DNA of 47,698 bases from an uncultured Opitutia bacterium (GTDB taxonomy: Bacteria; Verrucomicrobiota; Verrucomicrobiia; Opitutales; Opitutaceae), in the NCBI GenBank assembly GCA_903872425.1, contig CAIQKQ010000115.1, positions 1-47,698 of the forward strand. The letters are read 5' to 3'. Position 1 is the stretch's first letter, and each line of letters starts with the position of its first letter. The notes beneath the pieces are model-generated. The model had not been told where the DNA came from. It did no database searches and saw nothing but the letters and a program-made list of their open reading frames with translations. Shown here one piece after another: positions 7,373-16,692 of the stretch. Position numbers and translations under genes: made by a program.

Positions 7373-10360
7373 TCAGAACCGAAAGAAGCCGCGGACCTTC
7401 TTGGAGATTTTGTCGAGAAACTTAGACTTGGGCGGCGCGGGAGGCACATCTGGCAACTCCGACGAAGGCACATTGAAATATTTCTCATTCGAGGCCAGCT
7501 GCCGGAACTGCTCGGCGTTGGCGAAATCTTTCACGTCAATCATGTGCTGCAAAATGCCTGCCGTCGCTGCGTAATAATGCCGACGGACGAGGGCGTTACC
7601 AGCGGTGTTCAGCGCAAAGGCAACAGGTTTGTCCTGCTCGGTTCTGACCATGATGGCATCAGACTGTCCGAGCGCCGTGTAAACCGTTTGGAGAAAACCC
7701 CAAATCTCTCTGCCCGCGGGTCCGTTGATGTTGTCCGGCTGCTGCATGGCCAGCAATTGTACGAACTGCAGCCAGGCGATAGCGGACTCCTCGTGACGCC
7801 CCCGACTAAACAAGGCCTGGGACAAATACTGGTAACAACTGAGCTGATTAGGTGCTAAGTTGCGGGCGTAAGTGGAGGCGGTGATTGTCTCGTCAAACGC
7901 ATGCTCCATTTGGGCAATGAGCACCAAGGCCGTCTGAGCGGTGGCGTTTGCGGCATCCAACGCGGGTTTCATCTCTCCGGTGGCAGTTTTGGCCAAATCT
8001 TCTAACCGACGTTGCGCCTGCTGCACAGATACGCCGGTGGGTTGCATAGATTTCAGGGTGTCCTCCAACGTCACCCTCTCCACAATACCCGCCTTTTTGA
8101 CCAATTCGTCCAATTGCCGGCGGAGCTGGTCAAAATGTGCCCCGGCGAGTTGGCTCAGCACATTGCCTAGGCCGAGATAGGCTTCGGCGAGCTGGTTATG
8201 GACACGGGGATTACCTACATTGGAGATTTCGTCGAGTTTGGCCCCGCGTTGTAGGCGGTCGCCCCGCGAAGCGCCGTTGACCCATGTGTCCACGTTCCGC
8301 GCGCGGATCATGATGTCTACGCCCTTTTGATAAAATTTGGCAGCCTCAAATGGCACTGCCCCTTCCCGGCGCTTTGGATCCATGAGCAGTCGAGCCTTGA
8401 CGATATAGTACATTCCCAGGTCGCAAAACAGCGTATTATCCTGCCGGTTGATCGGCAGGGGCTTCGAGTCAATGACCGCCAGCCCGATCTCGGCTCTGGC
8501 GATGGCATCGTCCACCCCTTTTTCTTTTACGGTCAGGTCATCGCTCCGGACACCTTGGTTAAAATAGCCGTTGGCATAGCCTTTGTGGACTTTAAAGCTG
8601 TTTGGCTGCGCGGCGGCGGCGCTCTTCCAGAGGCTAAACTCGTTTTTCCAGTCAGCGTTGCGTGCATAAGTGCGGAGGCCTAGCGCGCACAGCAAAACCA
8701 GCGGTAGACCGAGTCGCACGCCGGCCAGACCGAATTCGCGCCAATCGTCGGGCAACGTCAGGCTCGCAGCCAATTTCTCCGCGATCCAGGCTAGGCCGGC
8801 AGCGGCCACGAGGCAGAAGCCAATTGAGGGCAGGTAAAGGAAGCGCTCACCCATGATACTACCGATGGGGAACACAATGTTGGCCGTCGGCAGGATCATC
8901 CCAAAAAAGAATAGGACCCCGAAGGAAAACAGCGGGGCCGCAAGCCGCCGGATCCACGCCAGCCAGAGGAGACCGATCACAGTTGCCAAACCGATCCAAC
9001 ATTGGAGATCCTCCCACAACGGAGCGCCCTCGCCGTAAAGCGGGATAGCGTTGTAAGAGTAATCACACGAAAGCGTGTCGGGGTAAACCAGTAGCCAAAG
9101 GTAGCGGCCAAGTACTTTAAACCCCGTTAGTTCCCCGGAGAGTGTAATCTGCGCCCACCATTTTTGCAGGCCCTCGACTGCCGTCAGTTTGTGCTCAGCC
9201 GTCACGGTGCTCAGTGCCGCCGGTACCCGAGCGATGGGATTGTCAATGAAGAGCTGGCCGTAGGTCGGCGTGGATTCGATCATACCAGCGCGGATGACGA
9301 GAAAAAACAAAGCAGGTATGATCACCGCCACCCAGCCCTTGAGGCCAAATTCTACGATGGCCGAGAGCACGCGCTCCCGGAGGGAGCCGGTGAGCTTCGG
9401 CCAGCGGTAGATAAAATCGTAGAGTGGCACCAGCAACACGAGCATGAAGCCGCTCTCCTTGGAAAACATCCCAGCTGTCGCCGGCACCATCAGGGCGAGC
9501 AGCCACAGCGGCCGTGTTAGCCCCGCGACGGTCGAACGCAGATAGCACCAAAACGCGAGCAGCATCCAAAACGTGCTGAGCTCGTCGGCCCGACCGACGA
9601 GGTTGGTCACCGACTCTGTTTCCACCGGATGTACCGCAAAGATCGAAGCCGCGAGCAAGGCCACCCATGGCCGCGTAGTCAGTCGGCGCGCGACCGCCAG
9701 CACCAGCATGACGTTGACTAGATGAATAAGTAAGTTGGTGACATGGAAACCGTAAGCATAGTCGGGGTTGATGCCGCTGCCCTGCGGGTTGATCCCATTC
9801 TGGGTAAATGACCACCGCCAGCCCGGCAGGCACACCAGTCCGGCCACTGCGCCGGCCACGAGCAGACCCGCCCACCACGGCCGCGCAAAGCGCCGCAACA
9901 GCATATACCCCGCGCCCGTCAGTGCGCAGAACAAAATGAAACGTATAAACCCGCCCTCCGCCGAGCTGAGCTTTGGCCCACTGTAATTAAACGCATAAGT
10001 AAGGGTCGTGAGGGGCCGATAGAGGTCGCTAGGAAAGCTGGGATACCAGTAGCCCTCGGTGAAAATTAACTCCAGCGCCGGCTGCTTTCGCCCCGTGCCC
10101 GGATCAGTGATTGTCCACTGCCACTCCCGTAGCCGTGTGTCCTGACCGATAACCAGCGCGTTGTCCAAAGGTGGTTCCGATTTCTCGAAAGTGTTGTCGT
10201 AGGCCAGCCGGGCGATCGCCACCAGAAACACCACGGCCGCCGCCCAGAACCATGTCGGCACCGTCAGTCCCAGCAGCGAAAAGCCTTCCGGGGCCGGTGG
10301 CGGGACAGGCGAAGCGGGCGACGGCGGAACAACGGGGCGGGTGGGTTCGGGTTTCGGCAC
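7373..10360 (-). CDS. TMTC-like membrane glycosyltransferase (DUF1736) with C-terminal helical repeats
   Basis: A very large membrane protein of about 995 residues. After a Pro-rich cytoplasmic head comes a first membrane segment ('FWAAAVVFLVAIARLAYD') and about ten more. The loop 'AVHPVETESVTNLVGRADEL' is the signature of TMTC/PMT-like GT-C enzymes (acidic loop, VGR-DEL). 'FIDNPIARVPAAL' to 'GRYLWLLVYPDTLSCDYSYN' matches DUF1736, found in TMTC O-mannosyltransferases. The C-terminal 400 residues are soluble and TPR-like ('NQLAEAYLGLGNVLSQL', 'SCYQYLSQALFSRGRHEES'). The likely reaction is transfer of a lipid-linked sugar to protein or glycan in the periplasm; acceptor unknown. The frame stays open to a GTG at 10531, but the GTG at 10360, following a C-rich leader, leaves room for a divergent promoter region and is preferred. 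Confidence 0.8.
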   Translation of the reverse strand: MPKPEPTRPVVPPSPASPVPPPAPEGFSLLGLTVPTWFWAAAVVFLVAIARLAYDNTFEKSEPPLDNALVIGQDTRLREWQWTITDPGTGRKQPALELIFTEGYWYPSFPSDLYRPLTTLTYAFNYSGPKLSSAEGGFIRFILFCALTGAGYMLLRRFARPWWAGLLVAGAVAGLVCLPGWRWSFTQNGINPQGSGINPDYAYGFHVTNLLIHLVNVMLVLAVARRLTTRPWVALLAASIFAVHPVETESVTNLVGRADELSTFWMLLAFWCYLRSTVAGLTRPLWLLALMVPATAGMFSKESGFMLVLLVPLYDFIYRWPKLTGSLRERVLSAIVEFGLKGWVAVIIPALFFLVIRAGMIESTPTYGQLFIDNPIARVPAALSTVTAEHKLTAVEGLQKWWAQITLSGELTGFKVLGRYLWLLVYPDTLSCDYSYNAIPLYGEGAPLWEDLQCWIGLATVIGLLWLAWIRRLAAPLFSFGVLFFFGMILPTANIVFPIGSIMGERFLYLPSIGFCLVAAAGLAWIAEKLAASLTLPDDWREFGLAGVRLGLPLVLLCALGLRTYARNADWKNEFSLWKSAAAAQPNSFKVHKGYANGYFNQGVRSDDLTVKEKGVDDAIARAEIGLAVIDSKPLPINRQDNTLFCDLGMYYIVKARLLMDPKRREGAVPFEAAKFYQKGVDIMIRARNVDTWVNGASRGDRLQRGAKLDEISNVGNPRVHNQLAEAYLGLGNVLSQLAGAHFDQLRRQLDELVKKAGIVERVTLEDTLKSMQPTGVSVQQAQRRLEDLAKTATGEMKPALDAANATAQTALVLIAQMEHAFDETITASTYARNLAPNQLSCYQYLSQALFSRGRHEESAIAWLQFVQLLAMQQPDNINGPAGREIWGFLQTVYTALGQSDAIMVRTEQDKPVAFALNTAGNALVRRHYYAATAGILQHMIDVKDFANAEQFRQLASNEKYFNVPSSELPDVPPAPPKSKFLDKISKKVRGFFRF

Positions 10361-10539
10361 AGGGCGGGTGGGTGAAGTGGGGCAGAAAGAGGCATCCCGC
10401 GTGACGGGGCAACCCTTCTCTTTATGGGAGATGAGGCGGTCCGAACTTGACCCGCCGCCGCTACCAAAGTTCCCGCCGTCCCTATTAGCTTGATTGCAAA
10501 ACGCCTTGGCTTTGCGCCACCTCCTGCCCACAAAAAGCC

Positions 10540-11313
10540 ATGCACCCGGCTTCCGCCATCGTCGAGTTGCGTGGCGTTGCCAAAAATTTTGGTGGCGGCC
10601 CGCCCGTGCTCGCGGACATTTCGCTCACGGCGCGGCGGGGCGAATTTACTAGCTTCATCGGACCGAGTGGCTGCGGCAAATCCACCTTGCTCCGGCTCAT
10701 CGCGGGGCTAACCGACGCGACCGCCGGCGAGGTGCGAGTGGATGGTCGAACACCTGCGCAGGCGGCGGCCGAGCTGGCCTTTGTATTCCAAGAGCCGACT
10801 TTGCTCCCGTGGCTCAACGTCGCGCACAATGTCGAAATTCCAGATAAGCTGCGCGGCATACCGGCCGCCGCCCGCGCCGCACACCGCGCTGCCGCGCTCG
10901 CGCTCGTCGGCCTGGCCGGCCGCGAGTCCGCCTATCCGCGCCAGCTTTCCGGTGGGCAAAAAATGCGCGTTTCACTCGCCCGCGCGCTCACGCTCGCACC
11001 GAAAATCCTGCTGCTCGACGAGCCGTTCGGCGCGCTCGATGAGATGTCGCGCGAGCGGTTGCAGGAAGAGTTGCTCGCCATCCGCGCGCAACAAGGCTGG
11101 ACGGCGTTTTTCGTAACGCACTCGGTCGCCGAAGCGGTGTTTCTCTCCGACCGCGTCTTCGTGATTTCCGCCCAACCCGGCCGGCTGCGCGCGGAAATTG
11201 CCGTGCCGCTCGCTTCGCCGCGCACAGCTGAGACGCGTCTCTCGCGCGACTACCAAGACCTCGTCGTCGAGGTCACGCGCCGCCTCCGCGCGGTGAAAAC
11301 CTTCGCTGCCTGA
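10540..11313 (+). CDS. ABC transporter ATP-binding protein, nitrate/sulfonate/taurine type
   Basis: A 257-residue ATPase of the NrtD/SsuB/TauB family. Walker A 'GPSGCGKST' near residue 47, Q-loop 'FVFQEPTLLPWLNV', signature 'LSGGQKMRVSLARAL', Walker B 'ILLLDEPFGALDE', and switch His in 'FFVTHSVAEAV' are all intact. The permease gene follows after 19 bp. No periplasmic binding protein is encoded beside it, but a TonB-dependent receptor follows the permease, suggesting import of a small molecule that first needs active outer-membrane uptake. Substrate cannot be read from the sequence. The gene is divergent from the TMTC-like gene. Confidence 0.9.
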   Translation: MHPASAIVELRGVAKNFGGGPPVLADISLTARRGEFTSFIGPSGCGKSTLLRLIAGLTDATAGEVRVDGRTPAQAAAELAFVFQEPTLLPWLNVAHNVEIPDKLRGIPAAARAAHRAAALALVGLAGRESAYPRQLSGGQKMRVSLARALTLAPKILLLDEPFGALDEMSRERLQEELLAIRAQQGWTAFFVTHSVAEAVFLSDRVFVISAQPGRLRAEIAVPLASPRTAETRLSRDYQDLVVEVTRRLRAVKTFAA

Positions 11314-11332
11314 CCCCCCGCTCCCCACCTCC

Positions 11333-12124
11333 ATGCCGCGCAGATATTACAACGTGCTACTACCCTTGCTCTCCGGCGCGCTGGCCTTCGCTGTCTGGCA
11401 GGTTGTCTGCCTGCTGCTGGACGAAGACCATCGTTTCCTGTTGCCCGCGCCACTCGCGGTACTGGCGGCGTTGCGTGACGAGTGGCCGGTCCTTTCACAC
11501 GCTGCACTTAACACCGCACAGGGCGCGTTGCTTGGCTTCGCGTTGGCCGTGGTAATAAGCTTCACGCTCGCCCTCGCGCTCGCCTCGGCCCGTTGGGTAC
11601 GCGCAAGCTTTTATCCCTACTTAATGCTGCTGCAGATGACGCCTGTCATTCTATTCGTGCCCATGCTGGTCATCTGGGTCGGGCCGGGGCTGCCCAGCGT
11701 CTCGCTCATCACGTTTCTCATCTGTTTCTTTCCGCTCGTGGTAAACACCACCCAGGGACTCGTTTCCGCCGACCGCCTACTCGTCGAGCTTTTCCGCATG
11801 TATCGCGCTACCCGTTGGCAGGAAATGTGGCGGCTGCGCGTGCCAGCGGCATTGCCGTACTTTTTCACCGGACTGCGAATCGCGGCGACGCTCGCGCCGA
11901 TTGGCGCGGTCGTCGGCGACTACTCGGCGGGCAGTTCGGCAGGCGACGGCGGCGGGCTGGGCTTCCGTGCGGTCATTTACGGCAGTACGGCCAAATATCC
12001 CGCGCTCTTCGCGACCGCCGCCGTGACGTGCGCGCTCGGATTCGTGCTGGTCGCCGCCGTACTCGCGTTAAGCCAGCTCACGCTCGGCCGGTGGCACGAC
12101 TCATACGCCCAAAAAGATAACTGA
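11333..12124 (+). CDS. ABC transporter permease, SsuC/TauC/ThiX-like
   Basis: A 263-residue inner-membrane permease with about six hydrophobic segments, for example 'LLPLLSGALAFAVWQVVCLL', 'TAQGALLGFALAVVISF' and 'VSLITFLICFFPLVVNTT'. The cytoplasmic EAA-like loop reads 'LFRMYRATRWQEMWRLRVPA', the coupling motif that contacts the ATPase, and 'LAPIGAVVGDYSAG' matches the usual 'GAVVaEf' segment. The family imports pyrimidine precursors, riboflavin, sulfonates or nitrate. It lies 19 bp after its ATPase and about 100 bp before the TonB-dependent receptor, all in the same direction. The missing solute-binding component must lie elsewhere or the system uses an unusual one. Confidence 0.88.
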   Translation: MPRRYYNVLLPLLSGALAFAVWQVVCLLLDEDHRFLLPAPLAVLAALRDEWPVLSHAALNTAQGALLGFALAVVISFTLALALASARWVRASFYPYLMLLQMTPVILFVPMLVIWVGPGLPSVSLITFLICFFPLVVNTTQGLVSADRLLVELFRMYRATRWQEMWRLRVPAALPYFFTGLRIAATLAPIGAVVGDYSAGSSAGDGGGLGFRAVIYGSTAKYPALFATAAVTCALGFVLVAAVLALSQLTLGRWHDSYAQKDN

Positions 12125-12182
12125 AAATTACCTACACGATTTTTGTTGGTCTGGCGGCGACAATGCCTCTTGCATCGACGAA

Positions 12183-12226
12183 CCGCCGTGGCACGGCGGC
12201 GGCCCGCGCGCTTGGTGCCACGTGGC
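12183..12226 (+). promoter_or_regulatory. Leader hairpin and palindrome before the TonB receptor
   Basis: In the 106-bp leader, CCGCCG (12183-12188) pairs with CGGCGG (12194-12199) over a 5-nt loop. A perfect 10-bp palindrome GCCACGTGGC (12217-12226) ends 4 nt before the ATG at 12231. Such structures could affect initiation or bind a regulator. No known riboswitch motif was found. Confidence 0.3.
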
Positions 12227-12230
12227 CAAC

Positions 12231-14798
12231 ATGACCTCTTCAAGTCTTCGTCAAACTTTTCTGCTGTCGGCCTTCGTCGCGCTCGCGGCTACCGCCAGCT
12301 CGCTCTGCGCCGCGGACGCGCCGCCGGGCACAACCTCTGTCGATCGCCCCACCGAGCTCACCCGCTTCATTGTCATTGAGACCGCGCTCTCAGCGTCTGG
12401 CGATGTGCTGCCGACCTCACGGCCCGTCTCCTCGGTCTTTGGCCTACTCTCCGTGCTAGACGTGCCCCGTGCGGTCACGGTGCTCACACCCGAACTGATG
12501 AGCGACGCCGGCATCCAGAATTTCGGTGACCTCGGACGGCTCGGCGCCGGCACGCAACAGATCAATTTCTACGGTGTGCCGGGCGCGCCCACCCTGCGTG
12601 GCGCGAAGGGCGGAGTGTTTTTCGATGGCATGCAACGCGCCTACCAGCGCAACGAGATGCCCCTCTCCTTCGGCTCGCTCGAGGCGATGGACATTGTAAA
12701 AGGCCCCGCACCCGCTCATTTCGGCGCCGGCCTCGTCGGCGGTTACGTTAACGAAATCCCCAAGTCCCCCTACTTCGACGCCACCCGCGGCTCAGGGTCG
12801 GTCGAATTTGGTGACTTTGACCACTATCGCGTGCAGCTCGACGACGGCGGCCCAGTGCTCCTCTCCGGCCGGCCCGCCGCGTGGCGCGTGTCGCTCACCG
12901 GCCAGCTCGCCAACTCCTATTACGACCGTATCGGCAACGACTACATTTCGCTCTATGCCGCGCTGAAAATCCGCCTGCATCCCGGCGTAAGTCTCACGAC
13001 CGGCGGCGAGTATTTTAATTTTCGTTCCAACGAAAACGCTGGCTGGAACCGCCCGACCCAAAATCTCATCGATCACGGCCAATATATCGTCGGCGAGCCC
13101 ATTAGCATCGTGAGCAACGCTTCGGGCACCGCCGACCGTGCACTGCTCGGCAAAAACCCCAGCCTCGTCGTCAATGCCGCCACGGTGGATGCCGCCGTCC
13201 TCGCCGGCCAGATCACCGCCGGCCAGCGCGCCGCGATGCTCGATCTCTCCAACCCAGCGCAACGCGCCACCGCCTACGCCGCATTCACGCCCGCCCAACT
13301 CGCCAGCATCCAGCAAAGCACGTCCGGCTATCAATACACCCCTGCTTATTTTGCCGCCGGTGGCACGGTTTTCACGTCGCCCATCGCGGGTTCGACTATC
13401 CTCTCTGACTCGCGTGACTACGCCAACTCGCAGGATTACCTCTGGTTTCTCACCCTCGATACTGACGGCGCACACGACGCCACCTTCAAGGGTCAATTCT
13501 TGCTCGATTTTGTCACGACCGACAAGCTCTCCTCCTACGGCTACGCCATCTCGACCGACCAGCTTGTCCTCGAGGCCAAGGGCACTATCACCCAGAACCT
13601 CGATTTTCTCTCCGGCACGCGGGTGAGCTACGGGGCCTCGGCGCGCTTCACCAATGCGCAGATTTTGCAGGATTTTTCTGTCGAGCCGTTCAGCCGACGC
13701 GACATCACTTTGTCCGGCATCTCGGCCAACTCCACCGTGCTCGCCGGCCCACAGATCGCGCCCGATGGCAAAAACCTCTGGTCGGCCCGGCTCGGCGTTG
13801 GCGGAGCCAACGTTTATTCGCAACTGTATGAACTGAGCGCGTTCGGCCACGCTGAGACACACATCACGAATAATTTCACTGTCTTCACCTCGCTCCGGGG
13901 TACTTTCGCGCCCTATGCCACGAAATACCCGCGTGAAGTAGACCGCGCCACCACGGCCACGCGCGCCGCCGTCACGGGCAGCGACGCCAAGGCGTTTTTC
14001 AACGCCGCCATCAGTCCCACGCTGCAGTTCGGCGGCGCGACCACGCTCTATGCCACCGCGCAACATGGCACCTCTATTGACCCGACGCAGGGCGGCGCGA
14101 TCTTCGGCAAGGACAATTTCACCAAAAACGAGCTCCTCGAAACCGGAGTGAAAACTTCCGCCCTCAGCGGCCGGCTCTTCGCCAGCTTTGCTGCGTTCCA
14201 CTGGAGGCAGGAGCAATACAGTACGCTGGCCAACCTCACCGAGCCGCTCGCCGGTCGCGGCGTCGAGTGGGAAGCGACCTACGCGCCCACGCCGGAATTT
14301 TCTCTCGTCGCTTCCGCCGGCTGGCAGCGCGTCACCCGCGAGAAGCCGCTCGGCAGCCGTTCGCTCCCGCTCACCGACGAGCAATGGGCGCTCTTCGGCG
14401 GCGTGCTCAACACCCCTTTTGCCGGCACCGTCGCTCCCGCACCTGGCGACAGCTTCGGCACGCCCAACGCCAACCCGCACCTCGCCTACCCCGGCTCGCC
14501 TGAAACGCAGCTTAAGCTTCTCGCCATCGCCCGCCATGGGCCGTGGACGCTCGCCGGCGGCCCGGTATGGAGCGCAGCCTATTGGCACAACTTCGACCAT
14601 ACCCTGCGCATCCCGTCGTCGCTCGTCTGGAACGCAACGCTCGCCTACCATACCCGCCGTTGGGCGCTCTCCCTGGCCGTCGACAATCTGACTAACGAAA
14701 ATTACTTTCTCGGCGCCGAACCTGTGTTCGGCGCGAACACCTTGATCACCAAAGCCCCACCCCGAACTGCCCGGCTCACGGCGACATGGAAATTTTGA
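12231..14798 (+). CDS. TonB-dependent outer-membrane receptor
   Basis: An 855-residue protein: signal peptide ('FVALAATASSLCAADA'), then a plug domain with 'FGLLSVLDVPRAVTVLTPEL', 'LRGAKGGVFFDGMQR', 'SLEAMDIVKGPAPAHFG' and 'GLVGGYVNEIPKSPYF', the standard plug motifs, then a barrel ending in 'PPRTARLTATWKF' with the C-terminal aromatic residue. It resembles siderophore-type receptors, but the presence of an ABC ATPase and permease directly upstream in the same direction suggests a different substrate, possibly a vitamin-like or organosulfur compound. No clear TonB box is visible near the mature N-terminus. An in-frame GTG at 12222 is possible; the ATG at 12231 is preferred. Confidence 0.9.
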   Translation: MTSSSLRQTFLLSAFVALAATASSLCAADAPPGTTSVDRPTELTRFIVIETALSASGDVLPTSRPVSSVFGLLSVLDVPRAVTVLTPELMSDAGIQNFGDLGRLGAGTQQINFYGVPGAPTLRGAKGGVFFDGMQRAYQRNEMPLSFGSLEAMDIVKGPAPAHFGAGLVGGYVNEIPKSPYFDATRGSGSVEFGDFDHYRVQLDDGGPVLLSGRPAAWRVSLTGQLANSYYDRIGNDYISLYAALKIRLHPGVSLTTGGEYFNFRSNENAGWNRPTQNLIDHGQYIVGEPISIVSNASGTADRALLGKNPSLVVNAATVDAAVLAGQITAGQRAAMLDLSNPAQRATAYAAFTPAQLASIQQSTSGYQYTPAYFAAGGTVFTSPIAGSTILSDSRDYANSQDYLWFLTLDTDGAHDATFKGQFLLDFVTTDKLSSYGYAISTDQLVLEAKGTITQNLDFLSGTRVSYGASARFTNAQILQDFSVEPFSRRDITLSGISANSTVLAGPQIAPDGKNLWSARLGVGGANVYSQLYELSAFGHAETHITNNFTVFTSLRGTFAPYATKYPREVDRATTATRAAVTGSDAKAFFNAAISPTLQFGGATTLYATAQHGTSIDPTQGGAIFGKDNFTKNELLETGVKTSALSGRLFASFAAFHWRQEQYSTLANLTEPLAGRGVEWEATYAPTPEFSLVASAGWQRVTREKPLGSRSLPLTDEQWALFGGVLNTPFAGTVAPAPGDSFGTPNANPHLAYPGSPETQLKLLAIARHGPWTLAGGPVWSAAYWHNFDHTLRIPSSLVWNATLAYHTRRWALSLAVDNLTNENYFLGAEPVFGANTLITKAPPRTARLTATWKF

Positions 14799-15362
14799 GC
14801 CACCGGCGAGCCGTGACCCACCACGGCGGCAACTTTAGCCCGTCACACTCGTCTCGCAGCGAGCACCGGGAAACATTAACGCCCCATATGCTTGCCCTAA
14901 ACGCCAAGGCGGGGCCGCCGTTAAGCAGCCCCGCCAGGTCCAGCTTCAACTAACAATCCCCAAGAGTCGTACTCTCGGGAAAGGGTCTATAGAACGGCCA
15001 CCCTCCTAGTATGACGCATCCGTCGGCCAAAGGTTCCATTCAGTGCAAAAATCACCTGGTGTCAGGTCGAAGCCGACCGGGCACTTGCAGGCATCACCCC
15101 TCCCGGTGGCTATAACTTCCTGGCGGCTGCCGTCGGCCCATCGGTTGCTTTGGTTGGGCTAGAGAAAGCTTTGACCCTTTCAACTGGCTGATTTGCCGGC
15201 AGTTCCAGCTCGGGGATGATCTCTTGTCTCGGCCAACTGGATGAGGTGCATTTTTCCGAGAGCGTATACCCTCGTGGTCTACCGCACCACCCGTCCCCTG
15301 CCCAAAATCCGTCTGGATTTGTTTTGTGGCTGTGGGGCCGCCGCGTCTATGCCCTTGCCCGC
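14799..15362. other. Large intergenic region upstream of lpxA
   Basis: 564 bp without a recognised gene. The second half is open in the lpxA frame from 15216, but those residues match nothing in LpxA. A short frame without a start codon at about 15015-15191 has plausible protein-like composition ('GGYNFLAAAVGPSVALVGLE') and could be a gene remnant. No tRNA, riboswitch or terminator was recognised. Confidence 0.4.
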
Positions 15363-16112
15363 ATGATCCATCCCACCGCCATCGTCGAGCCCGGCGCGCG
15401 CCTTGGCGCGGGCTGTGAGATCATGGCTGGTGCTGTCGTTACAAGGCATTGCGTGCTCGGCGAGCGCGTCGTGGTTCATCCTGGCGCGGTGCTCGGCGGC
15501 GATCCGCAGGACTTGAAATTTGACCGCACAACGGATTCGTTTGTTCATCTCGGCGCCGACACGGTCGTGCGCGAGCACGTCACCATCCATCGTGCGACGA
15601 AGCCCGGCGGCGCGACCGTCGTGGGTGAAAAATGTTTTCTCATGGCCGCGAGCCATATTGGCCACGACTGCGCGGTTGAAGACAGCGTTGTGCTGGCCAA
15701 CTCCGTACTGCTCGCCGGTCATGTGCGAATCGGCCGCCAGGTGTTTGTCGGCGGCGGCGCGGCATTTCATCAGTTCGTGCGCGTAGGCGAGGGCGCGATG
15801 GTTGGTGGGCTGGCTGCCGTGAGCCTCGATCTGCCTCCCTTCGTGATGGCGGTTAATCGCAACGAGATCGTCGGCCTCAACCTCGTCGGCCTGAAACGGC
15901 GTGGCATCGCGCGCGAGGCCATCGCCGAGTTGAAGGAGGTTTTCGCAGCCGTTTGCTGCACGCCCGGCAACCCGCGTACCCTCGCGGCTGAGCGGCTCGC
16001 GGGCGTGCGCACGCCGGAAGCGCGGCGGTTTCTCAATTTTTTTGCCGAGAGCAAGCGGGGTTACGCTCGTTCCCGGCGCCCGTTGGCCGACCACATGGCG
16101 CAGGACGAGTGA
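15363..16112 (+). CDS. lpxA: UDP-N-acetylglucosamine acyltransferase LpxA
   Basis: LpxA adds a 3-hydroxyacyl chain to UDP-GlcNAc, the first step of lipid A synthesis in the cytoplasm. The 249-residue protein begins 'MIHPTAIVEPGARLGAGCEI' with the hexapeptide repeats of a left-handed beta helix. 'GGDPQDLKF' near residue 46, 'HRATKPGGATVVGEKC', and 'SHIGHDCAVEDSVVLANSV' containing the catalytic His (H101) are diagnostic, as are 'HQFVRVGEGAMVGGLAAVS' and 'NLVGLKRRGIAREAI'. Start is the ATG at 15363 where the fold begins; upstream open frame is noncoding. It is isolated from lpxB/lpxD, but envelope genes bamD and lptE lie about 9 kb upstream. Confidence 0.95.
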   Translation: MIHPTAIVEPGARLGAGCEIMAGAVVTRHCVLGERVVVHPGAVLGGDPQDLKFDRTTDSFVHLGADTVVREHVTIHRATKPGGATVVGEKCFLMAASHIGHDCAVEDSVVLANSVLLAGHVRIGRQVFVGGGAAFHQFVRVGEGAMVGGLAAVSLDLPPFVMAVNRNEIVGLNLVGLKRRGIAREAIAELKEVFAAVCCTPGNPRTLAAERLAGVRTPEARRFLNFFAESKRGYARSRRPLADHMAQDE

Positions 16113-16184
16113 GCGTGGCGGTCGGGCCTGAACTCGCCTGCGGCGAGCTTGCTTCGCCAGCAAGTCGGGCCCATCGTGCGTGCC

Positions 16185-16598
16185 ATGCCCGAAGTCGCCC
16201 TCGCTCCCCTGCCGTTGCCGTCTGCCACTGCCGCGCCGGTGGGGCTGCCCGACGGCGTGCGGGAGGGCAACGAGCAGCTCGTGCGCCTCACTGCGCAGGC
16301 TGGCGCGAAAGTCGCCGCACTCGTGGCGCGTGAACAAACCGGGGAATTTTTGCGCGTCGCCATCAGTGGCGGCGGCTGCAATGGCCTCAGCTACAAGCTA
16401 CGCTTCGCTCCTGCACCGAAGCGCGGCGACATCCTTGTGGCGACGGCTGGCGCGCGGGTGTTGGTAGACGCAAAAACTGCGCTCTATCTGCGTGGCACCG
16501 AGATCGACTATTCCGACCGTATGATCGGCGGCGGCTTCAAGTTCACCAACCCCAACGCCAAGGCGAGCTGCTCCTGCGGCGAAAGTTTTAGTACGTGA
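16185..16598 (+). CDS. A-type iron-sulfur carrier protein (IscA/ErpA/HesB family)
   Basis: A 137-residue Fe-S cluster carrier that hands clusters to apo-proteins. The three conserved ligands are present: C65 in 'SGGGCNGLSY' and C129 and C131 in 'ASCSCGESFS'. 'GTEIDYSDRMIGGGFKFTNP' is the typical central block of the family. An N-terminal extension of about 25 residues rich in Ala and Pro precedes the domain. The start is the ATG at 16185; a TTG 36 bases upstream is also in frame. It lies 72 bp after lpxA. Which A-type subfamily it belongs to needs a tree. Confidence 0.9.
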   Translation: MPEVALAPLPLPSATAAPVGLPDGVREGNEQLVRLTAQAGAKVAALVAREQTGEFLRVAISGGGCNGLSYKLRFAPAPKRGDILVATAGARVLVDAKTALYLRGTEIDYSDRMIGGGFKFTNPNAKASCSCGESFST

Positions 16599-16665
16599 GC
16601 GGGCTGATCGTTGATGCTTTAAGCAAGAGGCCAAGCATCGGAACAGGAACTTAAACGCACCGTAA

Positions 16666-16692
16666 GGCAGGACAGTGCTGCTGTGCCCTGCC
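16666..16692. terminator. Candidate terminator between convergent genes
   Basis: GGCAGG (16666-16671) pairs with CCTGCC (16687-16692), with partial extension by ACA/TGT inside. It sits between the convergent Fe-S carrier and LacI-type genes. Only a weak T-rich stretch follows, so factor-independent termination is uncertain. Confidence 0.35.

Noticed and set aside
12792-14651. 619-codon open frame on the minus strand
   Set aside because: Antisense to the TonB-dependent receptor, with Gly/Arg/Glu-rich sequence and no domain; a GC-bias shadow.
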